Positions 1-10,902 of a stretch of DNA of 64,000 nt are shown here, one piece after another. A model generated the notes under the pieces. The model did not search any database. It saw only the letters and a program-made list of their open reading frames with translations, and was not told the DNA's origin. The stretch covers positions 140,556,033-140,620,032 of the forward strand of contig OZ024931.1 of NCBI GenBank assembly GCA_964017235.1. The letters run 5' to 3'. The translations under genes and the position numbers were made by a program. Every line of letters starts with the position of its first letter. Within the stretch, counting starts at the first letter, position 1. This DNA comes from Sabellastarte sp. h YS-2021 (lineage: Eukaryota; Annelida; Polychaeta; Sabellida; Sabellidae).

Positions 1-372
1 GATTTCATGAATTTTAATGCATTAAAAATTATTAAAAAAATTTATTAAAAAAAAAGTAAGACAGATCCAGGTCTCATACTCACACAAGAGAATCTACCTC
101 TGGCCTAGTACATATATGCAAGATATGACAGAAATCCCTGCAATAGTCACTGAGAAAATTGTGATAAAAAGTTGAAATTTTCACACTTTTGGTGGGGGTA
201 CCCCCCTTGTAATGTCTCTAGCAAACAGACGAACAGACAGATTTGCATGCCTTGAACAATTTTTCATCCTCGACAGACAAGGTATCTTTTAAAAAAAAAA
301 AACGGCATGTCTCTAGGCCTTGTAGTTTTGGAGAAGTTGTTCACGCGGACGCCGCAGAGTGATGACATAAAA
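1..372 (+). mobile_element. 3'-side tail of a Helentron/Pearl-like element (copy 0)
   Basis: Bases 1-372 match 6272-6681 and 29690-30095, the tail shared by all full copies. The terminal hairpin is missing: the tail goes straight from GATGACAT to the A run. This can be explained by deletion between the two GACAT direct repeats that flank the hairpin in the other copies. The rest of this copy lies left of the window. Confidence 0.85.
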
Positions 373-658
373 ATTAAGATCACTATGGCAAAGTTAATCG
401 AGCTCATACCATGTTTGCTTAAGATCCCAGTGTTGATTCTAGGAATTTCAAAAAGTGGGGGCGATCCCCCACCACTACACAAAATGTGGGGGAGGGGCTA
501 AAAATTGTGGGGGACGACTTTATGATAAGTTTAAACTAATAAAAAATACATTTTCAGTTTATTTAGACATTTTTAACAGTGGACTTCTATTAATTGGTCA
601 ATTTTTATTGTCTTGCCCAATAAAAATAAACTTCAAGGCTAGTGATAGAATTTTAAAA
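373..658. other. Spacer between two Helentron-like copies
   Basis: Contains a small palindrome around GTGGGGGCGATCCCCCAC (455-472) and A+T-rich sequence. No gene is seen. The piece starting TATGGCAAAGTTAA resembles 13730-13770, so it is probably repeat-derived. Confidence 0.5.
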
Positions 659-952
659 CAAGAGGAGAGTGCCCGTGAACGGGCACTGTGTCAGCTGACT
701 GAATGTTTTTGATTTGTGATGGTGATAATGAGAGGAAAGCATAATTATCAGGGAAAGGGCTGTACAGAAATACAGTAAATGGTAACTGAACACATGTTCG
801 AAAGATATTCCGAAGCTGACAGAAGAAAACGACAAAAAAGTTGTGCCCTGCAAATGGTATTATGAAATAAAGTAACAAGGTAATTGTTTAAGGGTAAAAA
901 GTAGGTTAAAAATATTTAAAGAAATACTATAAATGCAATATTCTCGTTCCAC

Positions 953-1900
953 CATGAAGAAGGGGTCCAAAGGTCAAATCTGACCATACCAAAAGATTCC
1001 CAGCCAAAGAATTTAGGATGGTTTACCATCCCAAACCTCTCGGACCAATAATAAGTGAGTTATAGGCACTTTTTAAATTTGGCTATCCTTGTTTGACCTT
1101 GAAGGAGGGGGTCCAAGGTCAAATCCGACCACACAAAAAAATTCCCAGCCCATGATTTCCTGTAGCTTGTTTACCATCCCAAACTTGTAGGACCAATAAT
1201 AAGCGAGTTCTAAGCAATTGTAAGTTTGGCTATCCTCAACTGCCCTTGAAGGAGGGGTCCCAGGTCAAATCTGACCACACCAAAAGAATCCCAGCCCATG
1301 ATTTCCTATATGTTGGTTTACCATCCCAAACCTCCAAGACCAATAATACGCGAGTTATAAGCACTTTAAGTTTGGCTATCTTCGTTTGACCTGGAAGGAG
1401 GGGGTCCAAGGTCAAATCCGACCACACAAAAAAATTCCCAGCCCATGATTTCCTGTAGCTTGTTTACCATCCCAAACTTGTAGGACCAATAATAAGCGAG
1501 TTCTAAGCAATTGTAAGTTTGGCTATCCTCAACTGCCCTTGAAGGAGGGGTCCCAGGTCAAATCCGACCACACCAAAAGATTCCCAGCCCATGATTTTCT
1601 ATAGGTTGGTTTTCCATTCGAAACCTCTAGGACCAATAATAAGTGAGTTATAAGCACTTTTAAGTTTGGCTATCCTCATTTGACCTTGAAGGAGGGGTCC
1701 AAGGTGAAATCCGACCACACCAAAAAATTCCCAGCTCATGATTTTCTGTAGGTTGGTTTTCATTCCAACCTCTGGGACCAATAATAAGCGAGTTATAAGC
1801 ACTTTTATGTTTGGCTATCCTCATTTGACCTTGAAGGAGGGTTCCAAGGTCAAATCGGACCATATTAACAGATTCCCAGCCCATGATTTCCTACAGGTTG
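953..1900. repeat. Tandem array of ~147-bp units (~6.4 copies)
   Basis: The motif TTTGGCTATCCT recurs at steps of 146-147 bp (near 1079, 1226, 1372, 1519, 1666). The units contain CAGCCCATGATTTCCT and ACCAATAATAAG. The same array has ~5.4 units at 26843-27640 and ~3.9 units, inverted, at 48890-49465. Small open frames here are repeats of one another and not genes. Confidence 0.9.
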
Positions 1901-1902
1901 GA

Positions 1903-4900
1903 TACAATGATTTACTCAACAGTGAGAACCTGAAAGAAGCTATTGCTCAGCTATCCCATGACATAGAGGTCTGCAATTTCACTATGTTATAGCTGACCAA
2001 AACGTCTGTGAATAACATATTTAACAAAATACTCTAAATGTAATAATTTTCAAGTTACAACTGATTTACTCAAGAGTGAGAACCTCAAAGTAACTATTAC
2101 TCAGCTATGCAATGAGCTACATGTCTGAATTTTTGCTCTGTTATAGCTGACCTAAAAGTAGCTGAACAACATATTTAAGCAAAATACTGTAAATGCAATA
2201 GTTTTCAAGTTACAACTGATTTACTCAATAGTGAGAACCAGAAAATAGCTATTGCTCCGCTATGCCATGAGCTATAGGTCTGTAATTTCACTATGTTATA
2301 GCTAACCCAAAAGTAGGTGAACAATATATTTTAACAAAATACTCCAAATGCAATATTTTTCAAGTTATAGCTGATTTACTCAACAGTCAGTGCCTGAGAA
2401 CAGCTATTGCTCAGTTGTGCCATGAGCTACAGGTCTGTAATTTCACTATGTTATAGCTGACCCAAAAGTAGCTGAATAACATATTTGCACAAATTTCTGT
2501 AAATGCAATAGTTTTCCAATTACAACTGATTTACTCAACAGTGAGAACTTCAAAGTAGCTATTACTCAGCTATGCAATGAGCCACAGGTCTGGAACTTCA
2601 CTATGTTATAGCTGACCCCAAAATAGGTGAATAACATATTGAAACAAAATACTCTAAATGCAATAGTTTTCAAGTTATAAGTGATTTACTCAACAGTGAT
2701 AGCCTAAAAGTAGCTATTACTCAGCTATGCCATGAGCTACAGGTCTGAAATTTTACAATGTTATAGCTGACCCAAAAGTAGCTGAATAACATATTTATAC
2801 TAAATTCTCTAAATGCAATAGTTTTCAAATTACAAGTGATTTACTCAACATTGAGAACTTCAAAGTAGCTATTACTCAGCTATGCAATGAGTCACGGGTC
2901 TGGAACTTCACTATGTTATAGCTGACCCAAAAATAGGTGAATAACATATTGAAACAAAATACTCTAAATGCAATAATTTCCAAGTTATAAGCGATTTACT
3001 CAACAGTGATAACCTAAAAGTAGCTATTACTCAGCTATGCCATGAGCTACAGGTCTGAAATTTTACTATGTTATAGCTGACCCAAAAGTAGGTGAACAAC
3101 ATATTTAAGCAAAATACTGTAAATGCAATAGTTTTCAAGTTACAACTGATTTACTCAATAGTGATGACCTAAAAGTAGCTATTACTCAGCTATGCCATGA
3201 GCTACAGGTCTGAAATTTTACTATGTTATAGTTGACCCAAAAGTAGCTGAATAACATATTTATACTAAATTCTCTAAATGCAATAGTTTTCCAATTACAA
3301 CTGATTTACTCAATAGTGAGAACCTCAAAGTAGTTATTACTCAGCTATGCAATGAGCTACAGGTCTGAAATTTTACTATGTTATAGCTGACCCAAAAGTA
3401 GGTGAACAACATATTAAAGCAAAATACTGTAAATGCAATAGTTTTCAAGTTACAACTGATTTACTCAATAGTGATGACCTAAAAGTAGCTATTACTCAGC
3501 TATGCCATGAGCTACAAGTCTGAAATTTTACTATGTTATAGCTGACCCAAAAGTAGGTGAACAACATATTTAAGCAAAATACTGTAAATGCAATAGTTTT
3601 CAAGTTACAACTGATTTACTCAATAGTGATGACCTAAAAGTAGCTATTACTCAGCTATGCCATGAGCTACAGGTCTGTAATTTCACTATGTTATAGCTGA
3701 CCCAAAAGTAGCTGAATAACATATTTATACGAAATTCTCTAAATGCAATAGTTTTCCAATTACAAATGATTTACTCAATAGTGAGAACTTCAAAGTAGCT
3801 ATTACTCAGCTATGCAATGAGCCACAGATCTGAAACTTCACTATGTTATAGCTGATCCCAAAATAGGTGAATAACATATGGAAACAAAATACTCTAAATG
3901 CAATAGTTTCCAAGTTATAAGCGATTTACTCAACAGTGATAACCTAAAAGTAGCTATTACTCAGCTATGCAATGAGTCACGGATCTGGAACTTCACTATG
4001 TTATAGCTGACCCCAAAATAGGTGAATAACATATTGAAACAAAATACTCTAAATGCAATAATTTCCAAGTTATAAGCGATTTACTCAACAGTGATAACCT
4101 AAAAGTAGCTATTACTCAGCTATGCCATGAGCTACAGGTCTGAAATTTTACTATGTTATAGCTGACCCAAAAGTAGGCGAACAACATATTTAAGCAAAAT
4201 ACTGTAAATGCAATAGTTTTCAAGTTACAACTGATTTACTCAATATTGATGACCTAAAAGTAGCTATTACTCAGCTATGCCATGAGCTACAGGTCTGAAA
4301 TTTTACTATGTTATAGCTGACCCAAAAGTAGGTGAACAACATATTTAAGCAAAATACTGTAAATGCAATAGTTTTCAAGTTACAACTGATTTACTCAATA
4401 GTGATGACCTAAAAGTAGCTATTACTCAGCTATGCCATGAGCTACAGGTCTGAAATTTTACTATGTTATAGCTGACCCAAAAGTAGGTGAACAACATATT
4501 TAAGCAAAATACTGTAAATGCAATAGTTTTCAAGTTACAACTGATTTACTCAATAGTGATGACCTAAAAGTAGCTATTACTCAGCTATGCCATGAGCTAC
4601 AGGTCTGAAATTTTACTATGTTATAGTTGACCCAAAAGTAGCTGAATAACATATTTATACTAAATTCTCTAAATGCAATAGTTTTCCAATTACAACTGAT
4701 TTACTCAACAGTGATAACCTCAAAGTAGCTATTACTCAGCTATGCCATGAGCTACAGGTCTGAAATTTTACTATGTTATAGCTGACCCAAAAGTAGGTGA
4801 ACAACATATTTAAGCAAAATACTGTAAATGCAATAGTTTTCAAGTTACAACTGATTTACTCAATAGTGATGACCTAAAAGTAGCTATTACTCAGCTATGC

Positions 4901-6085
4901 CATGAGCTACAGGTCTGAAATTTTACTATGTTATAGCTGACCCAAAAGTAGGTGAACAACATATTTAAGCAAAATACTGTAAATGCAATAGTTTTCAAGT
5001 TACAACTGATTTACTCAATAATGATGACCTAAAAGTAGCTATTACTCAGCTATGCCATGAGCTACAGGTCTGAAATTTTACTATGTTATAGTTGACCCAA
5101 AAGTAGCTGAATAACATATTTATACTAAATTCTCTAAATGCAATAATTTTCCAATTACAACTGATTTACTCAATAGTGAGAACCTCAAAGTAGTTATTAC
5201 TCAGCTATGCAATGAGCTACAGGTCTGAAATTTCACTATGTTATAGCTGACCCAAAAGTAGGTGAACAACATATTAAAGCAAAATACTGTAAATGCAATA
5301 GTTTTCAAGTTACAACTGATTTACTCAATAGTGATGACCTAAAAGTAGCTATTACTCAGCTATGCCATGAGCTACAGGTCTGAAATTTTACTATGTTATA
5401 GCTGACCCAAAAGTAGGTGAACAACATATTTAAGCAAAATACTGTAAATGCAATAGTTTTCAAGTTACAACTGATTTACTCAATAGTGATGACCTAAAAG
5501 TAGCTATTACTCAGCTATGCCATGAGCTACAGGTCTGAAATTTTACTATGTTATAGCTGACCCAAAAGTAGCTGAATAACATATTTATACGAAATTCTCT
5601 AAATGCAATAGTTTTCCAATTACAACTGATTTACTCAATAGTGAGAACTTCAAAGTAGCTATTACTCAGCTATGCAATGAGCCACAGATCTGAAACTTCA
5701 CTATGTTATAGCTGATCCCAAAATAGGTGAATAACATATTGAAACAAAATACTCTAAATGCAATAGTTTCCAAGTTATAAGCGATTTACTCAACAGTGAT
5801 AACCTAAAAGTAGCTATTACTCAGCTATGCCATGAGCTACAGGTCTGAAATTTTACTATGTTATAGCTGACCCAAAAGTAGCTGAATAACATATTTATAC
5901 GAAATTCTCTAAATGCAATACTTTTGAAGTTATAAGCAATTTACTCAACAGTGATAACCTAAAAGTAGCTATTACTCAGCTATGCCATGAGCTACAGGTC
6001 TAAAATTTTACTATGTTATAGCTGACCCAAAAGTAGCTGAATAACATATTTATACGAAATTCTCTAAATGCAATAGTTTTTAAGT
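1903..6085. repeat. Tandem array of 155-bp units (~27 copies)
   Basis: The motif CAAGTTACAACTGATTTACT recurs every 155 bp (4221, 4376, 4531 and so on). Several monomer types alternate, for example GTGATGACCTAAAAG versus GTGAGAACTTCAAAG. About 3010-3960 and 4870-5820 are nearly identical at an offset of exactly 1860 bp, i.e. 12 units, so a 12-unit block was duplicated. Confidence 0.95.
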
Positions 6086-6905
6086 TACAAGTGATTCTAC
6101 TCATGATGGAAGTTACTGAAAAGCCCAAAAGTAGCTATTACTCACTTAGCTATTGAGACAGGCACCCAACTTACTCACCATATTGTAGCTATGAAAAAAG
6201 TAGCTGAATAACATATTTTAACAAAATGCTCTAGATGCAACAGTTTTCAAGTTATAAATGATTTTGTGCATGATTTCATGAATGTTAATGCATTAAAAAT
6301 TATTAAAAAAATTTATTAAAAAAAAAGTAAGAGAGATCCAGGTCTCATACTCACACAAGAGAATCTACCTCTGGCCTAGTACATATATGCAAGATATGAG
6401 AGAAATCCCTGCAATAGTCACTGAGAAAATTGTGATAAAAAGTTGAAATTTTCACACTTTTGGTGGGGGTACCCCCCTTGTAATGTCTCTAGCAAACAGA
6501 CGAACAGACAGATTTGCATGCCTTGAACAATTTTTCATCCTCGATAGATAAGGGATCTTTTAAAAAAAACAGCACGTCTCTAGGCCTTGTAGTTTTGGAG
6601 GAGAAGTTGTTCACGCGGACGTGTACGCCCACGCCGCAGAGTGACGACATAATGCCAGCTGACTGACAAGTCAGCTGACATAAAAATACTGAAAATGGTT
6701 ATTTACATCAAAGTGGCTCCTGTCACGGCATTATGGTTTTAAGTTTTCATCTGAAGTCATGGCATCATAAATTCAGTCATTACACCATCAATTCATACAA
6801 ATATGTTGGAAAACCCCACAGAATACCATGACCTCATGAATATTAATGAGTAGTCCACAAATTTGCAAATTTTAATTAGTAAATTAAATTTTTATTAGTT
6901 AATAC

Positions 6906-7078
6906 CTTACCTACCAGACGATAGCTATAGCCCGGCGCTAGCCGGTCCCGCCAAACGAAAGAAAAAGACGTCCCGGGTTTCACCCCCGGCAGGACCGGCA
7001 CACTACAATCCACTCGCCAGGTGGCCTAGTTCCTGCCTCACTCGCCAGAGGGACGTGACGTCATAGCATCTTTTTCGT
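6906..7078 (+). repeat. DIRS inverted terminal repeat (element 3' side)
   Basis: 173 bp that pair with the reverse complement of 12855-13027 with about two mismatches (CGCTAGCC versus CGCCAGCC, CCACTCGCC versus CCACACGCC). It ends in ATCTTTTTCGT. Confidence 0.95.
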
Positions 7079-7133
7079 CCCTAAGATTGAATGATGAAGG
7101 CTGGAAGCGGGGAAGGCCGGGTGGGAATTTCCC

Positions 7134-7231
7134 GTCTGGTAGGTAAGGTATTAACTAATAAAAATTTAATTTACTAATTAAAATTTGCAATTTCATTGCG
7201 TTAATACATCTTACCTACCAGACGATAGCTA
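7134..7231. repeat. DIRS internal complementary region
   Basis: 7134-7190 is the reverse complement of 6863-6919, and 7190-7231 that of 13006-13047. Together they copy the junction that would form if the two outer ends met. In DIRS-1 such a region templates circularisation of the cDNA. It lies just inside the 3' ITR, as expected. Confidence 0.93.
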
Positions 7232-7354
7232 GAATAACTACCCAGTGGAAGGAGGGCAGCCTTCTGAGGATTGGAGAAACTCTTATATTATACCTAGGTG
7301 TGAGGTTCTAGTCCTTTGAGGAGACATGTTAGTCTCAAGGGTAACTAGACCCAC

Positions 7355-7367
<13 letters not shown>

Positions 7368-7396
<29 letters not shown>
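7368..7396. repeat. Poly-C tract, 29 bp
   Basis: Twenty-nine consecutive C within the 3' UTR of the DIRS element. It creates a false poly-Gly frame on the minus strand. Confidence 0.95.
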
Positions 7397-7604
7397 TTTG
7401 ACTGCTCTGAGGGGAGGAAGAGAGTAAGAGTTCAAGTCAATGATTCCCACGGTTAACCTGGAAGAGAGGGAAAGTCCTATACCCAGAGGATTACTCTGAA
7501 GTAAAAGACTTTGAGAAGCCAAGGCCTAGGCTAAAAGTGAGCCTACACCTAAAACTAACTAGTATGTACACTATATATAATTATATACAAAGAAGCTTAG
7601 GGGA

Positions 7605-10600
7605 CTAGTGGTGGATTTGCTGGGCAGCCACCACAGGACCCAAGTGAAAAAGCTCCTTATCTGCCCAGGCAACATCCTTAAGGTAAAACTGTGTAAAGGT
7701 GTCGTGGGACTTCCAGTGGCATGCTGCTAGAATCTGGTCCAGAGATATGCCACCTTGAAAGGCTTTGGAGGCCGCAAAGGCCCTAACATCATGGGCCTTA
7801 ACCTGATGTAAGGTCAAGGAATCTTGGTCAGAGAGATCATAACACAACACTACTGTTTGTTTGATCCAGGACGAGATAGTGGCAGGAGATGTCCTTGTTA
7901 AACCCTTGTTTGAATGAAACAAAAACTAACTCCTTTCCCGTTCTTAGGTCCTGCGTTTTGTCCAGGTAGTAGCGAAGAGCCCGAACGGGGCAAAGGGATC
8001 TGTCTTCCTTTAAAGACTTATCCAGAGTGGGGGCTAAGGCTGGAATGACCACAGGGGCCACGCACTCTGGTCCCTCTTTTGCGAAGTGATTTTTCGCCAA
8101 GAAGCTTGGTGAAGGGTAGAGGGAAACTTTGGACCAGTCAGCTTGGTGTCTGATATTTTTGTTTAACCAAGCGTGAATCTCACTCCTGCGTTTTCCTGAA
8201 GCCAGGGCTAGGAGAAAAACAGTTTTGAAAGTAAGGTGCTTCAGAGAAGCCTTTCTGAGTGGTTCAAAAGGCGCTTTTGTAAGCTGGTGTAAAACCAGGG
8301 AGAGGTTCCAAGCAGGAACCCCCCGGCGCCCTTTGGGTCTATCTCTGTGAAAACTGTCTAACAGTCTAGTCAAATTTTCATCCTTGCCGACATTAACCGA
8401 GGTATTTCCCAGTTTGTCTGCAATGGCTGACCTGTAACCATCAATAGTGCTGGGCTGGAGATTCTTCTCCTGGAAAAGGTGCAGGAGGAAATCTGCTATT
8501 TGTTTTATAGATGGGTTCCTGAAGTCCACCCGACTTGTTTCACACCATCTGACAAAAACGGCCCACTTCGCTTCGTAGACTGTTCTGGTTAAACGTCTTT
8601 GAGGCGCCTCAATTCTTGACGCCACTGGGCTAGAGAACCCCTGCTCCTTGATTGTCTGGGCTCTAGGAGCCAGGCATGGAGATTTAGGTTTGTCAGATCC
8701 CTGTGACGTGCCTTGTTGAAAGGTTGGGTCACTAGATCTGGGTGGTGTGGAAGTCAAAGAGGAACCCTCGCAGATAGTTCCACTAGGTCCCAAAACCAAG
8801 GCATGTTGGGCCATCCCGGGGCAATCAGGATTGCTCTGCGATACCAGTGATCTGACAGCTTGCTGACCACCTTCCCCATCAGAGACACTGGGGGGAAGAG
8901 GTACATGTCCAGGTCCTCCCAGGATAATGTCAGAGCATCCACTGACCAGGCCTTTGGGTCTGGAATTGGGGACACAAATTGAACTAGCTTGCAGTTGTAC
9001 CTTGTTGCAAACATGTCCACTCGGGGATAATGCCAGGTTTGACAAAGGAGGTCGAAGGTCTCTTGATGGAGGGACCACTCCGTCTGAATGACCTGCCTTT
9101 GGCGAGACAATTTGTCTGCAATTACATTCAGACGGCCTGGAATGTGTCTGGCCTTCAGTACTATTTGATTGAGGCTGCACCAACATAGGAGCCGCCAAAG
9201 AAGGGCACAGAGTGAGCCTGACCTCATACCTCCTTCCTTGTTGATGTATGCCACAACCGTGGTGTTGTCTGTGGCAATCAGGACGACCTTTCCTTGCACT
9301 AAATGTTGGAATCTTTTTAGTGCTAACAACACGGCTTTTAGTTCTAAGAAGTTTATGTGCAACTTGCTTTCGGGCACTGACCAAGTACCGCTTGCTGTGA
9401 AGTCGCCTAAGTGAGCACCCCAGCCTTCTTTTGAGGCGTCTGTAAAGATTTGAACTGCGTGTCGCAGGGGGTGTAAGGGTTGACCCTTTAGGACATTTTC
9501 CTCTTGGGTCCACCACTGCAGGTACTGATGGAGAGACCTCGGAATTGGGATCTCCTTTTCCAGAGATTCTGGGACTCTCCAGTGTTTCTTGAGGTGCCAC
9601 TGAATAGGTCTCATGTGCAGTCTGCCTAGGGTCACCTGTTTTTCTGTCGCAGTGAGAAGACCTATAAGAGACATGAAAGTTCTCACTGGGCAAGATCTGT
9701 TCTGTAAAAGCACTGTTATTTTCTGTTGAAGGGTTTCCCAACGATTTTGAGTAGGTCTGACTACTCCGTTGAGTAGGTCGTACTGGTAGCCTACGAAGTC
9801 GAAGACTTGTTGGGGTGCCAGTTCTGATTTTTGCACGTTTACCATCCAGCCCAACTCCTGGCAGAGGGCTAGGAGGGATTGGGTTCCCTGGTGGCAAGAT
9901 TCTTTGGTAGGGGCTCGAATCAACCAGTCGTCTAGGTACTGGTGGATTCTTATACCCTGTGACTGAGCCATTAACTTGACCTCTTTGACCACACCAGTGA
10001 ACTCCATGGGAGCTGTTGACAGGCCAAAGGGAAGTGCCCGAAACTGGTACGACTGGTTCTGAAAGTGGAACCTGAGGAATTTTCGGGATGTGTAGTGAAT
10101 TGGGATGTGGAAGTAGGCGTCGCTGAAGTCTAGCGATGTCACCCACTCCTCTTGTTGTAGAGAGGTCCGGATTGTCTCTGGAGTCTCCATTTTGAATGTT
10201 TTTACGCATAAAAACTGATTTAGAGTACTGAGATCCAAGATTGGCCGCCACTTGTGGTTCGGCTTTGGGACAATGAACAGTCTGTTGAAAAAGGCTAGCG
10301 AGGTTTGAACCCTGACCCTCTCTACTGCCTTTTTCTCGATCAGAGCTTGTACAGCTGCTTGCAAGTGGGAGTCTCTGATGGGGTTTGCATAGCCACTTAC
10401 TATCAGGGGATCCCTTACTAAGGGAGGTCTTACTTTGAAGGGAAGAACATAACCCTCCTTTAATATGGACACTACTTTTGGGTTTGCACCCTTGTGAGCC
10501 CATATTTCCCAAAAACTCTGAAGACGTCCCCCCACTGGTTGGACACTTGCAACATTGGGGACATTTGGAACATTTGGAGCAGAAACAAAGTGACCGACAA

Positions 10601-10902
10601 AAGAAGCACTTTTCACACACTTTATTTGACTTTTGATCTTTAATTTTGGTCTTACGTCTTTCTTTTGCGACTGCCACCTTGTTACAGTAGGTACACGACA
10701 TACAACATGATAAGAAACATTTGTTGGAACAGATACAAAAGAGTTTCTTGTTATGACACTTTGTACAGAACTGACTGGCCGGGCCACCGGCACCGGACTT
10801 GCAGTAATTGTCATTTATACTGTGTCTTCTCATGAGCCATCTTGGTACCACGTCCGGGTTGACCACCCCGGCCTCTGCCCCGGCCTCTATTGCGGGAACC
10901 AA
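7605..10902 (-). pseudogene. DIRS tyrosine recombinase frame, 1021-codon frame plus shifted C-terminus
   Basis: From 10902 a frame stays open for 1021 codons. It starts with a Cys-rich stretch of many CxxC pairs (about residues 46-125), passes through a Ser/Pro/Arg-rich region opposite the RT, and enters a recombinase core: SAM-like DNA-binding part (RTVYEAKWAVFVRWCE... SRQIADFLLHLF-like), then ASGKRRSEIHAW with the first catalytic Arg. The last part is in another frame (7922-7605): AHDVRAFAAS with the HxxR pair, CHWKSHDTF and the nucleophile Tyr in FTQFYLKDV. The break lies at a five-T run (minus strand, 7925-7921). One single-base indel separates it from a continuous recombinase. The enzyme would insert circular cDNA. 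Confidence 0.88.
8754..10814 (-). CDS. DIRS reverse transcriptase/RNase H, intact 686 aa
   Basis: The start is the ATG that overlaps the gag stop (ATGA). RT: LDFSDAY near 229-235, LPFGLSTAP near 261-269, and the active-site YLDDWL at 293-298, a form characteristic of DIRS. RNase H: FTDAS (D458), LELKA (E491), ATDNT (D516) and ADKLSR (D567) supply the DEDD residues. The C-terminal part (VDMFATRYNCK... PGWPNMPWFWDL) matches the extension usual after DIRS RNase H. No stop interrupts it. The whole frame is nested inside another open frame (7837-10902), as in DIRS-1, where RT and recombinase frames overlap. Confidence 0.95.
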   Translation of the reverse strand: MTITASPVPVARPVSSVQSVITRNSFVSVPTNVSYHVVCRVPTVTRWQSQKKDVRPKLKIKSQIKCVKSASFVGHFVSAPNVPNVPNVASVQPVGGRLQSFWEIWAHKGANPKVVSILKEGYVLPFKVRPPLVRDPLIVSGYANPIRDSHLQAAVQALIEKKAVERVRVQTSLAFFNRLFIVPKPNHKWRPILDLSTLNQFLCVKTFKMETPETIRTSLQQEEWVTSLDFSDAYFHIPIHYTSRKFLRFHFQNQSYQFRALPFGLSTAPMEFTGVVKEVKLMAQSQGIRIHQYLDDWLIRAPTKESCHQGTQSLLALCQELGWMVNVQKSELAPQQVFDFVGYQYDLLNGVVRPTQNRWETLQQKITVLLQNRSCPVRTFMSLIGLLTATEKQVTLGRLHMRPIQWHLKKHWRVPESLEKEIPIPRSLHQYLQWWTQEENVLKGQPLHPLRHAVQIFTDASKEGWGAHLGDFTASGTWSVPESKLHINFLELKAVLLALKRFQHLVQGKVVLIATDNTTVVAYINKEGGMRSGSLCALLWRLLCWCSLNQIVLKARHIPGRLNVIADKLSRQRQVIQTEWSLHQETFDLLCQTWHYPRVDMFATRYNCKLVQFVSPIPDPKAWSVDALTLSWEDLDMYLFPPVSLMGKVVSKLSDHWYRRAILIAPGWPNMPWFWDLVELSARVPL

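Larger units (their letters stand above)
659..6681 (+). mobile_element. Helentron/Pearl-like non-autonomous element, copy A (6.0 kb)
   Basis: Same ends as 26545-30095 and, inverted, 47195-49748. Left end: CAAGAGGA, then a hairpin with stem GTGCCCGT, then TCAGCTGACTGA. Right end: a second palindrome built on GTCAGCTGAC, closing in GACAT. Order inside: unique head (659-952), array of ~147-bp units (953-1900), array of 155-bp units (1903-6085), tail (6086-6681). No Rep/helicase or transposase frame is present, so it must be mobilised in trans. Read on the minus strand, the GTGCCC hairpin lies 10 nt from the terminus, as in Helitron 3' ends, and copies sit at AA/TT sites as Helentrons do. The class is inference. 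Confidence 0.75.

Noticed and set aside
1236-1992. Several 60-84 aa frames in the 147-bp array
   Set aside because: They are translations of the same tandem unit and have no domain.
1903-6085. Possible centromeric satellite or CRISPR-like array
   Set aside because: Units are contiguous without spacers, and the array sits inside a mobile element with defined ends. The genome is eukaryotic.
7283-7522. Minus-strand open frame with a long poly-Gly run
   Set aside because: It is created by the 29-bp poly-C tract in the DIRS 3' UTR.
9169-9414. Plus-strand 81-aa frame inside the DIRS element
   Set aside because: Antisense to the RNase H coding region, no recognisable features.
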